DNA of 64,000 bases from Pyrus communis (Eukaryota > Streptophyta > Magnoliopsida > Rosales > Rosaceae). The position numbers and the translations under genes are program-made. The notes under the pieces were generated by a model that searched no databases, was not told where the DNA came from, and saw only the letters and a program-made list of their open reading frames with translations. Shown here piece after piece: positions 47,601 to 57,996 of this stretch. The stretch is taken from the NCBI RefSeq assembly GCF_963583255.1, contig NC_084804.1, positions 33,706,953-33,770,952 on the forward strand, written 5' to 3'. Every line of letters begins with the position of its first letter. The stretch's first letter is position 1.

Positions 47601-47855
47601 GGAGTCACGGTGGTGAAAAATGAAGAAAATGAACTTGTGCCTACACGCATTCAAACCGGTTGGAGGGTGTGCATTGACTATAGGAAGCTAAATGCGGCAA
47701 CAAGGAAAGATCACTTCCCTTTGCCATTCATCGATCAAATGTTTGAAAGGTTAGCCGGTCATTCTTTTTATTGCTTTCTTGATGGTTATTCGGGATATAA
47801 TCAAATTGTCATAGCGCCGGATGATCAAGAAAAGACCACCTCTCTCCCTATATAA
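44613..47855 (+). CDS. gag-pol: Gag-protease-partial reverse transcriptase polyprotein of the Athila-like element
   Basis: A 1080-residue uninterrupted frame. The gag capsid domain is at about 90-240 (IPKFHGLSMEDPNKHLKEFE, MKRAFLEKFFPTAKI, QYFYEGLLPMERQMLDASAG). One CCHC-like knuckle (CGVCSMQGHPSETC) is near 311-324. A Gln/Asn-rich region follows, then an aspartic protease with DLGASINVMP near 653 (DLGA is usual in Athila). The RT N-terminal fingers and palm start at about 950 (VIYPISDSCWVSPVQVVPKK, WRVCIDYRKLNAATRKDHFP, FYCFLDGYSGYNQI). The frame breaks after APDDQEKTT and ends SLPI in LTR-derived sequence. The rest of RT is on the minus strand from 55726. Truncated by rearrangement rather than by decay. 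Confidence 0.93.
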   Translation: MTRSSQPVRENISDFDSDFERTLRRKKKSQASNPPSPEPEFKEEVPTMAVDNRTIKELSASGMGNAAPLCIQYPTAAEGKTEEFELKSSLLHHIPKFHGLSMEDPNKHLKEFEVVCSCMTPINVDGSILKMKAFPFSLMDKAKDWLFELSPGTVNSWESMKRAFLEKFFPTAKIILLRKRISGIQQNQGESFPSYYERFKSLVASCPQHQMKEELLIQYFYEGLLPMERQMLDASAGGALVDKNLMDAKALIDNRAHNAQQYEGVGQREGPRQQSVNEVSAISDIQSQLANLTSFMSQVVKGSKPQENQVCGVCSMQGHPSETCPQLIENGGWESANAVSFGNQNQPRHDPYSNTYNPGWRDHPNFKWRDPQQPQQQGGFRQQPPGFYTKPFIPNQNQVQSAPTTSGMSLDNDQVVKLLTTLTQEVQTQNKERQIQDKRVDNLEKQMGQIAEFMGQIREQGKLPSSTIVNPKGGFESAKAIMLRSGKEVGTTSRPSKTSQEEDMLLQEEEEQGIKATARVKETLPQPPIVPKPSNTPKVSPNSTLTSSIPLNVPFPGRFRQSKKEEAEKDILETFRKVQVNIPLLDAIKQVPKYAKFLKELCTTRKRASHKEVVRVSENVSAVLLRKLPPKCKYPGSFTIPCIIGQTKFEHAMLDLGASINVMPYSIYASMNLGELKNDGVIIQLADRSNAYPKGVLEDVLVQVNDLIFPADFYVLEMEETTHAPSLPILLGRSFMKTARTKIDVFKGTLTMEFDGEVIDFNISETMRFPNDDHSCLSIDILDSLAQAHFDQLHGDALETVITNGIEMKDHMDVTITNHGTQLNTHAVAFDEDVIETVAALESLPRLQGKSLCPISIPISTNKLFPSIEQPPTLELKPLPNHLKYVFLGEQDTLPVIIASSLTAQEEEKLVRVLKEHKTAIGWTLADIKGISPTTCMHRILMEEGAKPSREAQRRLNPPMMEVVKKEIIKLLDCGVIYPISDSCWVSPVQVVPKKSGVTVVKNEENELVPTRIQTGWRVCIDYRKLNAATRKDHFPLPFIDQMFERLAGHSFYCFLDGYSGYNQIVIAPDDQEKTTSLPI

Positions 47856-47863
47856 ACCACACA
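47841..47863 (+). other. 23-bp LTR-derived insertion at the inversion junction
   Basis: These 23 bases copy 43245-43267 of the 5' LTR, covering its TATA region (CTCCCTATATAAACCACACA), in plus orientation. They sit between the broken RT frame and the inverted LTR, overlapping the inverted LTR start by about five bases (CACACA). The source segment is among the 338 bp missing from the inverted LTR. Confidence 0.75.
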
Positions 47864-49504
47864 AACTAAACCCTATTTGTGACGATTGTAGTAATGATGT
47901 AAGTAGGGATCGTTCTAACCGGGGATTAACTAGGGATGCTAAACACTTGACTCAAATAAATAAAACTAACTTTTAAAACACTAAGACAAACTAAAAGACT
48001 CAAAACAAGTTCAAAAGACTCCAAATACTTAAAAACATAAAATAAGACAAATCAAACGATTAAGACTTAACAAAATAGGGGGGATTGTGGTTGGACGAGA
48101 TTAAACTAAACGGACAGATTATAATTTAAAACAGATAGTAAAGATGAATGTGATGAAAATATGGATGATGGAATAGCTAAGGGGTTTTTCTCCACACATG
48201 TTACACTTGCATACAAGATTGATTTTCGGTTAGTCTTTCGATAAATTATGAAACTCAATGCTCCAAGTTAATTAGGTCCGCTTAAATTAACTTTCAGATT
48301 TCCCTAGATTCGTTGGATTGAATGGAATACGCATTACAACCAAATTATTCTTAATCAAAGTCCCTAACTATGGAATACGCATGATAGAGACATTCAACAA
48401 AGATCATTAAGTCCAACGGAAATCATAAACATTGACGAGGCATTCGTTACTATGGAATACCATGAAACTTATGCCAAGAATTCGTTTAACGCGATTGTTT
48501 ATAAGCAACCTCCACTACTTGTGAATATAAGTTCGTAACTATTAGGTGAAACTCACTTACATTCTAGCGTCATATTCATTCAAACGGTTAAACAAATTGA
48601 ATCCACAACTTATGAAATTCCAACCAAAAGTAATCAATTCATATTGCAAGCATAAACATGTATTTTGAATCACCCCCTAGCTAAAGGGGGGTTTAGTTCC
48701 TCATAACTTTGAAATCAAAGAAACACCTAAACATTCCAACAACTCAAACTTGAATTGTATGAACGTTTAGGCACTCTTCTCTTCTTCGTTATTATGGCAC
48801 AAGGTCTAAGGGATGTTGTTGGTGTGTTGAATGGATTGGGGAATTATGAAAATGGATGAGGAAAGATAGAAAATGGAAAGAAACCTACGGTAAGGAAGGG
48901 AATTTCAGGATGTGAAGATGGTATGTGTTTGTGTTGTGGTATGTATAATGGAAATTGAGATGGGGAGTGAATAAAAAATGCATGTAGGGTTAGCTAGGTT
49001 GGCTTTGTTTGAGTGCATGTGTTTGGTGGGAACAAAGGGGGAAGCACGGCTTTGATGGTGTTTTGTAATTGCATGTGTGTGAATGTGATAGCTAAGGTGA
49101 ATTATATGTGGAATAAAGATGGAGAAGGTGGTGTAATGATGCATGGTTGTAGTTTAAGGTGTTGAATATGGATTTGCATGGCCTTTGAAGTGATTGTGGG
49201 TTTTGGAATTGGAAGGAAATGCATGGCCTTGGGGTTGGTTTAAGAGAGAATGGGCTAGGCCCTTTGTTTTATGTCCAAAGTGAAAATAAGGCCTTCAAAT
49301 TCGTCCAAACTTTGGTTCCATGGATAAGCTATCCAATCCATGCCCAAAAATGCTCCAAATAGCCTCAAAATGCACTTTCTTGCTCCCTAAGCCCTTAGAA
49401 CCTGAAAACACACAAAAGAAGCATAAAGAACTAAAATAACTAAAGAAACATAACGTAAATGTACGAGAACAAGCCATTTAAGTCGCATGAATATGCTCCT
49501 ATCA
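47859..49504 (-). repeat. Inverted LTR (3' LTR) of the Athila-like element
   Basis: Reverse complement of 42417 to about 44402, lacking the last 18 LTR bases and an internal 338 bp (equivalent of about 42950-43287, where CATTTTTTA meets TTCACTCCCC). Otherwise only a few substitutions are seen. It is preceded on the minus strand by the polypurine run AGTGTGGGGGTATT (49505-49520). The promoter TATA region falls in the deletion. Confidence 0.88.
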
Positions 49505-49520
49505 AATACCCCCACACTTA

Positions 49521-51365
49521 TCTTTTGCTAGTCCTCGAGCAAAACAAAACAACAAAAGAACACGAAACTAGACAAAACAAACAAAACACAACCTACACCT
49601 TCCAACAATCGTCTAATGGATTTCCAATGCACATGACAAGTTAAAAATCATTAGTCCCATAGATTTTTGTCATCTTCACACTTAAGTACATTCTTACTCA
49701 TAGTCACCACATATTATTTCACAAATAAGCATTTAAAACCATGTTTTGAATGTAGTAACATGCCTTAGAGAATTTGCTCAAATCCTTACAAGATATGCGC
49801 TCGTTTTTCACACAGATTTTCTGACTACACACCCTCCACTAGTTATATGTGAGAGATTGATGTAAACATAACAGACTAGTATCTCACATATGTTATAACA
49901 AAGAAAGCATTTTCTGGAGTTAATAAGCATGTTTAGATATGATCTCATGAATGGAATGCTACTACTTAGACGCGAGAACCAGTGACGCCATATGCTCATA
50001 CCAAGTTCAAACTCCACAAATTGAAATACACAACACTCAAGATAGAAGTCAAGGGTTGTAACGGGGCTTGGGGTATGTGGATAACAAAGAAGGGATATGG
50101 AAAACAAAGGTTCTTAAAGAAATAGTGAGCAAAGCATTTGAATCAACTTAGAATTCACTTTTGAATGAAAACTCAACTTTTGAACAAAAAGGGAGAATTT
50201 AGACAATTTATGCCCAGAATTGGTGTTTTGGAACCTTTCTTCAATCACTTATTCTTTCATTTTTTTTTTTTTTTTTTCAAGCTCTTTTTTTCTTTCTTTT
50301 CTCTTTTTTTTTTTTTTTCTTTTCTTTTTCTTTTCTTTTGAATCTCAAAACATAAACACTTAAACATTCTCTCCCCCACACTTATTTTCTTTCATAATGT
50401 AACTCAAAAGGAATTCAATTAAGTCATGCTCACTATCTTTTAAGAACAAGGGTGGGGATTGTCCTAAACTAGGCTAGGTGAGGAAAATGTGGGTAAACAA
50501 AGAATAAAGGCTAAACAAGGCTCAACAGGATTAAAACTTACAACAATACGAAGTATGGGAAGTAAGGCTATTTGGCTATGGTGGTGGTCACTACACAACT
50601 TCTTCTTGAATATGTGTTATGCAAATCAATAACATGCTTTGAATGAAATGGGCATGAGTTCTAGCATTTGGAACTATATGATGAAACGCCTTCTAAGTAG
50701 TAACCAAGCAAAGAATAATGAGATCATGCAACGACTTTAGAAAACAAGAAATCACAGATTATACTCTCCAAAGAACGTTATAGGCTCAAGTCTCTCAGGG
50801 TTGTAGTGTTTGTTTGAGTTCCTTCCTTCAAGCATGTTACAAAAATGAATTTTTGTTCTTTTATGATTGCATGTGAAGTCATACATTATAACCATAACCA
50901 AGCATTTACCAAGAGTAAATCAAACTTTTCTCTATGTTCATAACTCTTTCTAACCGTCATAAACCAAATCCTTATCATTGTGTTGGAAGGTACCCTAAGA
51001 CACAAACACACAAAAACGACTCAAAACACTCTTTTTAGGCTTTTCAAAACATTTTCTTCAAATTTTTATGTGATTTTCGGAGTTATAAAACAAAACACAC
51101 TAAAACACTCTAAAACAATTTAAAAACACCTTAAAACAGCGAGGAACAACATTTGAAGTTATGGGTGATAAAATCCCACGAATTTGCATTAACAACATTA
51201 GTTACCGCCCCACACTTAAATCAAACATTGTCCTCAATGTTCTAAGCATAGATTCACACAAAACATAAGTAAACACACAAAAAGAACTTAAACATACTAA
51301 ACATGGCAAAATGTAATTAACAAAGAGAAGAGTTTAGGGACGCAAATCTGGTTATGGAGTGTAAA
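49521..51365 (-). other. 3' non-coding region of the Athila-like element
   Basis: T-rich tracts at about 50259-50340, CCCCACACTTA motifs (as near 51212) and CAAACATTGTCCTCAATGTT (about 51222-51241) are familiar features of the region between integrase and 3' LTR in Athila-like elements. No conserved ORF is seen. Confidence 0.6.
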
Positions 51366-53265
51366 TTCCCTCTTCTCCTTGGTGATTGCATTGAGGCTTG
51401 ATCTTGATGATTCCACAGGCTTACTCTCGAACTGGTTGCCGCCCATCGTTGATTTTCCTTTGTGCTACTCTTGATCTGGGCAGCAGGATTCTTTTGGTCT
51501 TCCCCGAAGGTCTGAGCTTACCCCTTTGGTCTGTTTCTTTGTTCAATCTTTCCAATTCGTATTGAAAAGGGTTGGAGGATAACTCAGCCTATGTTTGTCT
51601 CCACATGCTTCAATGTATCATTTTCCCTTGCTTTACTTGCTCCGTTGAAGATGACTACTCAAGAGCAACGCTAGGTAAGCAATCAGGAATAAATTCCAGG
51701 CAGTCGGAACCAGATCGGAAGACTGACTCCAAGTGCCGGCTGATTGCTTCTTTCACTTTGCCATGCGAGTAAGAACAAGGACAAAGAAAAGGACAGGGAA
51801 AGAGCATGATATGAGATACTTTTGCTTTTGACCTTGATGATATGAGATACCTTTGCTTTGAAGAAGCGGTGAATGAATCAGCACATGCTTCAATCCGCCG
51901 TTTCCTCCTGGGTCATATGTACTCCAGGCATCTGGTATCATCTTTGGGGAAGAAGAAAGAATTGAGTATTTCGAAAGGCTTTGCTGGGAGTGCACCCTCA
52001 GAGGTGAAGGAGAGTTGGGCATTTTCTTCAGGTTTGCCTTGCCATAAAAGACGAAGGTCGACATATATAGAGATAATATCAAGTGGTGGTACTGTTCTTT
52101 TACCCTTGTCGACAAATGTCTCTTCGATATCTGAACGACGCCTTTTCGATTTCTGAGCAGGCGCCCCTTTGCTTTCTGAACGACACGTAGTAGTGCGGAT
52201 GCGGCTCCTTTGGACAAAGCTGCACGCGTTTTTTGAAAAGCAGAGAAAGCGTCGCCGAACTTTGCGCTTGTCGGCTAAAGATATGTAGTTGCGATGATGG
52301 CCTCCACGTGTTGTCTGAAAAGAAGAAATCTTTTGACAAAGTTGAACGCGTCTTCTGAAAAGCCGAGAAAGCGTCGCCAAAATTACGCCGGAAATTCCAG
52401 CTTTTTGAATCAGTGGACGCGTCGCCTTGGCTTCTTATAGATGTATCGATCACCGCCAACAAACACATTCTGAAGACTTCCCATTCTTGAAAATCGACTT
52501 CGGCCCTTTGAAATTTAACTCCATCCCTTCTTTTTGAACACTTTTGAAAAATGGCAAACTCATCGAACCTTAGCTTGGAATTGAGCCTTAGCAGTGATAC
52601 GGGCGCGCCGCGTCAAGGTAACGTATGGCGCCCTTCTTTCTTATCTTCTAACGGTCTTCTTACAGGTGAAGACTCCGTGATGCAGGACGCCACAACAGCT
52701 ACAATAGTAGCTAGGAACCTCCTCACTCCAAATGATAGTAGGCTGCTGTCAGGACGGTCCGATGAGTTGGCCGTTCAAGAATCCCTCGCACTTAGTGTTC
52801 AGTGTGCGAGTTCTGTGTCCAACATGGGCTAACGCCTGCTTGCCCGCTCCCGTCAGGTGGAATCATTGATGGCAGAGGTGGAAAGTCTCAAGCAGGAGAT
52901 CAAACTGCTTAAGTACGAGAATAGAAGTTTGCACGTGCTTGCCAACAACTATTCGACGGGTATGAAGAGGAAGCTTGATGAGCTACAAGAATCCAATGGT
53001 CGGATGCAAAGTGACCGTCAAACTGACCGTCAAAGGCTTGCGGCTTACTTCCAGAGGCACATTTTTCCGGGCTCATCCAGCGTTTGGCCAAGTATTGAGG
53101 CCTCTTCTTTGATGCCTCCTGCTCCGATACCTTCCGCCCCGATGCCTTCCGCCTCGATGCCTTCTGCTCCGATGCCTTCCGCATCTATGCCTCCTGCTTC
53201 TAGAGTTTTGCCCAGTAGTGGGGCTTCAAGTAAACGCCCTTTGTGAAGGCTCCATCTTTCTTTGT
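51366..53265. mobile_element. Insert derived from the non-autonomous (first) retroelement family
   Basis: Collinear with about 2400-4790 of the first element: TTGATTTTCCTTTGTGCTAC, CTTTGTTCAATCTTTCCAAT and the antisense coiled-coil ORF all recur with divergence. No LTR is present. The Athila-type sequence around CAAACATT...CTCAATGTT and AACAAAGAGAAGAGTTT occurs on both sides (about 51222-51345 and 53290-53405), as a diverged duplication too long for a target duplication. Confidence 0.75.
52551..53246 (+). pseudogene. Second copy of the antisense coiled-coil ORF, with a nonsense codon
   Basis: Homologous throughout to 4122-4769: opening SSNLSLELSLSSDTGAPRQG, coiled coil ESLMAEVESLKQEIKLLKYE, and an expanded C-terminal repeat of MPSA/MPPA-type units (about eight versus four). 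The frame is stopped by TAA at 52830-52832, where the other copy has CAA (SVSNMGQRLL). It then reads on in the same frame to 53246. It also has an extra QTDR from a local duplication. Apart from that one codon it is intact, so it was probably functional until recently, or the stop is suppressible. Confidence 0.7.
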
Positions 53266-53509
53266 TTAGCAGTGCCTATCAATAAACCAAACATTTTCTC
53301 AATGTTACAATCATAGACTCACACAATTAATAAACAAACAAACAATAACAACTAAACAACCTAACAAGGCAGAAACGAAATAGCAACAAAGAGAAGAGTT
53401 TTTAGGAATCTGGAATTGGAGTGCTTTCTAAGTCTTCCTTTGTTGAATGCATGGGTTGCCTCCCAAGTAGCGCTTTCTTTTACGTCTTGCAGCCGGACGG
53501 TACCTCCGT

Positions 53510-55726
53510 TTAAGCTTGACTAGGTTCCACGGCATGGAGGGGTACCTCCTCCACGACGTGCTCCTCAAACGTCTCGTAATAGGGCTTCAATCGATGCCCA
53601 TTCACTTTGAATTCTTGCTGCGTCCTTGAACTTTTGATTTGTACTGCACCATGAGGGAAAACATTAGTGACAATAAAAGGACCAACCCATTTGGAACGCA
53701 ACTTACCCGGAAACAACCGAATGCGAGAATTGAACAACAACACTTTCTGCCCAATAGAGAACGTCTTGGCACGAATCATCTTGTCATGGAATGCCTTCGT
53801 TTTCTCCTTGTAAATCCGGGCATTCTCATATGCTTCATTTCGGATTTCATCAAGCTCACACAATTGAAGCTTCCTATGTAAACCTGCGGCATCAAGGTCC
53901 ATATTGAATGTTTTGACGGCCCAATGTGCACGATGCTCTAGTTCGACGGGAAGATGGCATGGCTTCCCATAGATGAGCCGAAAAGGTGACATCCCAATGG
54001 GAGTTTTGTAGGCAGTGCGATATGCCCATAGTGCATCGTCTAAACGCATGCTCCAATCCTTCCGGTTAGGCCCCACGGTCTTCTCCAAGATTTGCTTGAC
54101 CTCTCTATTTGATACTTCGGCTTGGCCACTTGTTTGTGGGTGATAAGGTGTTGAAACCTTATGCTTGACATTGTACTTCTTGAAGAGTGCCTCAATGGTC
54201 CTATTGCAGAAATGTGGACCTCCATCACTTATAAATACCCGCGGCATCCCAAATCTAGAGAAAATGTTAGTCTTGATGAAATCTGAAACCACTCTAGAAT
54301 CGTTAGTACGGGTAGCTTTTGCTTCTACCCATTTAGAAACATAATCAACCGCAAGCAAAATATAAGTGAAACCAAATGAAGAAGGAAAAGGACCCATGAA
54401 ATCAATACCCCAAACATCAAAGATTTCAACATTGAAGATGGGTGTTTGCGGCATTTGGTCTTTTGCACCAATAGAACCTGTTATTTGACATCTATCACAT
54501 GTTAAGCAAAACATTCTAGCATCTTTGAACAATGTAGGCCAATAAAAACCAGATTCTAACACTTTACGAGCTGTCCTTTGGGTACCAAAATGGCCTCCAC
54601 ATGCATAAGAATGACAAAATGCTAGAATGGAGTTAAAATCAGAAGTTGGCACACATCTTCTAATAATCTGATCTGGGCAATATTTCCATAGATATGGATC
54701 ATCCCACACATAAAATCTTGCATCATGTATCAATTTATCACGTTGGACCTTGCTTAGGGTGTTAGGAACTTGCTTAGTCACCAAGAAATTGACCAAATCG
54801 GCATACCAAGGGGTACTTACCTCAATGGACAAAAGTTGTTCATCCGGAAACGTCTCAGAAATGGGGAGGGATTCTTCTTCACGCACCAATCTACTCAAGT
54901 GGTCAGCCACCACGTTTTCACAACCTTTCTTGTCCCTAATTTCAATATCGAACTCTTGAAGTAGGAGCATCCAACGAATGAGCCTTGGTTTGGCCTCCTT
55001 TTTGGTGAAAAGATACTTCAAGGCTGCATGGTCAGTGAAAACAATTACTTTAGTGCCAATAAGATATGATCTAAACTTATCTAAAGCAAATACAACCGCC
55101 AAGAGTTCTTTTTCGGTTGTAGAATAATTCAATTGAGCATCATTTAAAGTGCGGGAAGCATAATAAATAACATGTGACTGTTTATTTTTCCTTTGACCCA
55201 AAACAGCTCCTAATGCATAATCGGAAGCATCGCACATAAGCTCGAAATGTAGGCTCCAATCCGGTGGAACAATGATGGGTGCCGTGGTCAACAACTCCTT
55301 AAGTAGGTTGAATGATGCCGTGCACTCCTTGGTGAATTCAAACGTCACGTCTTTTTATAGGAGACGGCAAAGAGGTTGTGCAACCTTTGAGAAATCCTTG
55401 ATAAACCTACGATAGAATCCTGCATGGCCAAGAAAAGAACGAACCTCTCTAACCGAAGTTGGAGAGGGTAAATGACGTATAAGATCTATTTTCGACTTAT
55501 CAACCTCAATACCGTTTTCAGAGACTATATGCCCTAAAACTATGCCTTGTTTAACCATAAAATGACATTTTTCCCAATTCAAAACAAGGCTAGTTTCCAT
55601 GCATCTTTTCAAGATTAAAGTAAGATTGTGCAAGCAATCATCAAATGAGTCCCCAAAAACACTAAAATCATCCATAAATACTTCAATTATCTTTTCAACA
55701 TAATCGGAGAATATACTTACCATGCA
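53510..55726 (-). CDS. pol: Pol C-terminal part of the Athila-like element (RT end, RNase H, integrase)
   Basis: The minus-strand frame enters at 55726. The RT palm with catalytic FMDD ([20 protein letters not shown]) and thumb follow, with one in-frame TAA at about 55355-55357 (RLL stop KDVTFEF, family Gln). RNase H continues in 55348-55000 ([45 protein letters not shown]). The integrase HHCC zinc region ([28 protein letters not shown]) and core follow ([46 protein letters not shown]), with the DDE residues present. The end is [20 protein letters not shown]. Only the single stop and the missing N-terminal RT separate it from an intact pol. Confidence 0.93.
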
Positions 55727-55731
55727 CCCAC

Positions 55732-56340
55732 ATTAAAATTTAGTATTAAATGACTTATTTACCCTATTATGCAATAGCAATTTTGACCTTATAAAGTTGA
55801 AAAATAAATAAAAATTATATATACACCCCAAATCACTTTTAACGTATTATTTATCCTCTTCAACTGTCAAAACCCTTCCAACCCTCCATTGTTGAACAAA
55901 ACCTTAATCAATGAAACTACAAACATGTTGATTGAGAAAAATTATTTTTGATAAATGAAACACAAAATCGATGTTTCGGAAGCTTCACATGAGGTAAGTC
56001 TTCATTTTTTTTTAATTGTTTTAGTGATTTTGACGACATCGATAATTATTTAATCTTGTGATGCGTTATTCAAGCTTTTATGTTCGTATTCATCTTTTAG
56101 GGATCACATAGATTACATGAAGGATTAAACATCTAAAATTATCATCAAATATTAAAAACTGACGACATGGGTTTTAATGGTGGAATTGAAAGCTTTATAA
56201 GATTTGAGAAATGTGAGATGTATAGAAAATACGGGGTGCATGTGAAAAATGTAAGGTGCATATTAAGAATATGGGGTGTGAGGGTATTATAAAAGAATAT
56301 ATGTAAGGTGTATTAAGATAATTTTTAATTGAACAACCAA
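55732..56340. repeat. Right flank: older repeat disrupted by the Athila-like element
   Basis: Continues the repeat from 42330-42416. Near its right end it has GGGGTGCATGTG, AAGGTGCATATTAAG, GGGGTGTGAGGG and AAGGTGTATTAAG, inverted relative to the GCACCCC motifs on the left. No gene is seen. Confidence 0.45.
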
Positions 56341-56735
56341 ATTTTTTTTTTTTTTTTTTTTTGGAATACTGGAACAACAATCCCAGGGCTAAGGAGCCAC
56401 ACAAACAGAAAGCCAAACCAAGCAAACAACAACCGAACACGGGAAACAAACTTTGCAGGAAGCTACAAGAAAGAATGACACGGCACCACATGCCAAAGCG
56501 TCACTCCCCGCAAAGCCAAGAACACCTATTGGGGACAAGGCAATCCATCAAAGTTTAAGACAAAAACCAAGGAGGATAGGGGTCGGTCAACCCACAAAAC
56601 ATCGCACATCTCCTTAGACTTCTGCGACGCTAACAAATCTGCCGCCTTGTTGGCTGATTGAGGAGTTTAAGACCAGTGGCAGTCCTGAAAAGAATCCATG
56701 TACTTCTGGACTTGCGCCAAAATAGGATACGCCCT

Positions 56736-57053
56736 CTAACTGCCATATTCCAACTTACCATTCAAACAAGAAACCAATTCCAACGAATTCGATTCAATAA
56801 ATATACAAGTAAACCCTTGAGAGATACCCAATTCACAACCAAGCAAAAGAGCCAATGCCTCAGCTTGACTAACAGACAAAACCTCAATAGCCCATCTACT
56901 AGTTGCCAAAAACTTCCGTATACTATCCCACGCCACCAAACCCACAAACCCCAAATGTGAAGACTCAACCCAACTAGCATCCACATTGATTTTAACAAAA
57001 GGAACATGAGGCAGGGACCAACGAGTTTCCCAGTCCTTGACAGACGCAAGCAC
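56736..57053 (-). pseudogene. LINE RNase H domain remnant
   Basis: VPFVKINVDASWVES, LGFVGLVAWDSIRKFLATSR, SQAEALALLLGCELGISQGF and IFIESNSLELVSCLNG match the plant-type RNase H (RVT_3) domain at the end of many plant LINE ORF2 proteins. The catalytic Asp of VDAS and the Glu of QAEA are retained. Confidence 0.85.
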
Positions 57054-57327
57054 CTCTTGTTGAGCCTAATCAATCCTACGAGCTGCAAAAAACACTCCCA
57101 CATCATTATTAACAACAAAAAAGGTTTGAGCCGGGTTGATAGTGGAATGCTTAAAGATAAAATTGCACCTTGTCTTCCATATGCACCAACACGTGAAAAC
57201 CAACATAAGCCAAAAGCCACTTCCTCTCCTGAGCAGCCTACTGATCTGAATGAAGAAGATCTTCGACCCATTGCCGCCAAGACGAGACATTTATCCTATG
57301 AACCTTGAGATTTAGAGCACCTCCAAA

Positions 57328-57855
57328 CTAGAAAGCTTCCACCCAAGGACATGTCAGAAGAAGATGTTCAATCGATTCCTCTGCGTTATGATAGATAGGA
57401 CACAATGGCGAGTGGGCAAATTTCCGCTGAAACAAATTAGCCATCGTCGGAAGGGCACTATGTAAAGACCTCCAAAGGAAATGACGATTTTTTTGGGGAG
57501 TGTTCAACTTCCAAATAAATGTCCATACACGAGGAGATAGAGAGGTACCATGTGAAAGAGGCAAGCCCGCAAAACTAAGCATTCTTGAAAATTCCCAATG
57601 GTACCCAGACTGTACTGTAAATCTGCCACGCTTATTATATGGCTAAACAAGCCGATCAGCTTTTGACAAGTCCCCAATCTGTAAATCATGAATTACAGCC
57701 ATCTCATTCCGAGACAAAAAACCCATACGGAAGTTAATATCCCAGGACTTGGTAGAGAGACAAATTAATGTATCAACACGTAGATTCCGCGACACCGAGA
57801 CTCTTCCTCGTGGAACAGGATGACTCATAGGAAGAGAAGGAAGCCATTTATCCAC
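57328..57855 (-). pseudogene. LINE zinc-finger-RVT region remnant
   Basis: WTFIWKLNTPQKNRHFLWRS, LPTMANLFQRKFAHSPLCPI and ESIEHLLLTCPWVEAF are the zf-RVT signature. An upstream frame (57643-57855) holds the linking segment (RVDTLICLSTKSWDINFRM). Frames are broken between pieces. Confidence 0.82.
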
Positions 57856-57996
57856 CTAAACCCGAACATCTTTACCGCCTATAATCTGCCAATGCGCTTC
57901 ATCCAACAACAGATCCCAACCCACCAACAAACTAAACCACAACCAAGATGCACGGTCACCCCGTTTAGCCTCAAGAAAAGAATAATGGGGAAAATA

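Larger units (their letters stand above)
42417..55726. mobile_element. Athila-like Ty3/gypsy retrotransposon with inverted second half
   Basis: The left half is in plus orientation: LTR 42417-44420, primer site, gag-protease and the start of reverse transcriptase (to 47840). The right half is in minus orientation: the rest of reverse transcriptase, RNase H and integrase (55726 down to 53510), 3' non-coding region, polypurine tract (about 49505-49520) and LTR (49504 down to about 47859). The RT is cut between APDDQEKTT and [13 protein letters not shown]; only about 25 codons are missing. The halves therefore complement one another as one element. CCCAC flanks the whole at 42412-42416 and 55727-55731. 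LTR copies are nearly identical apart from a 338-bp deletion, so this is young. A 1.9-kb insert of another family lies at 51366-53265. Assembly error must be excluded. Confidence 0.85.
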
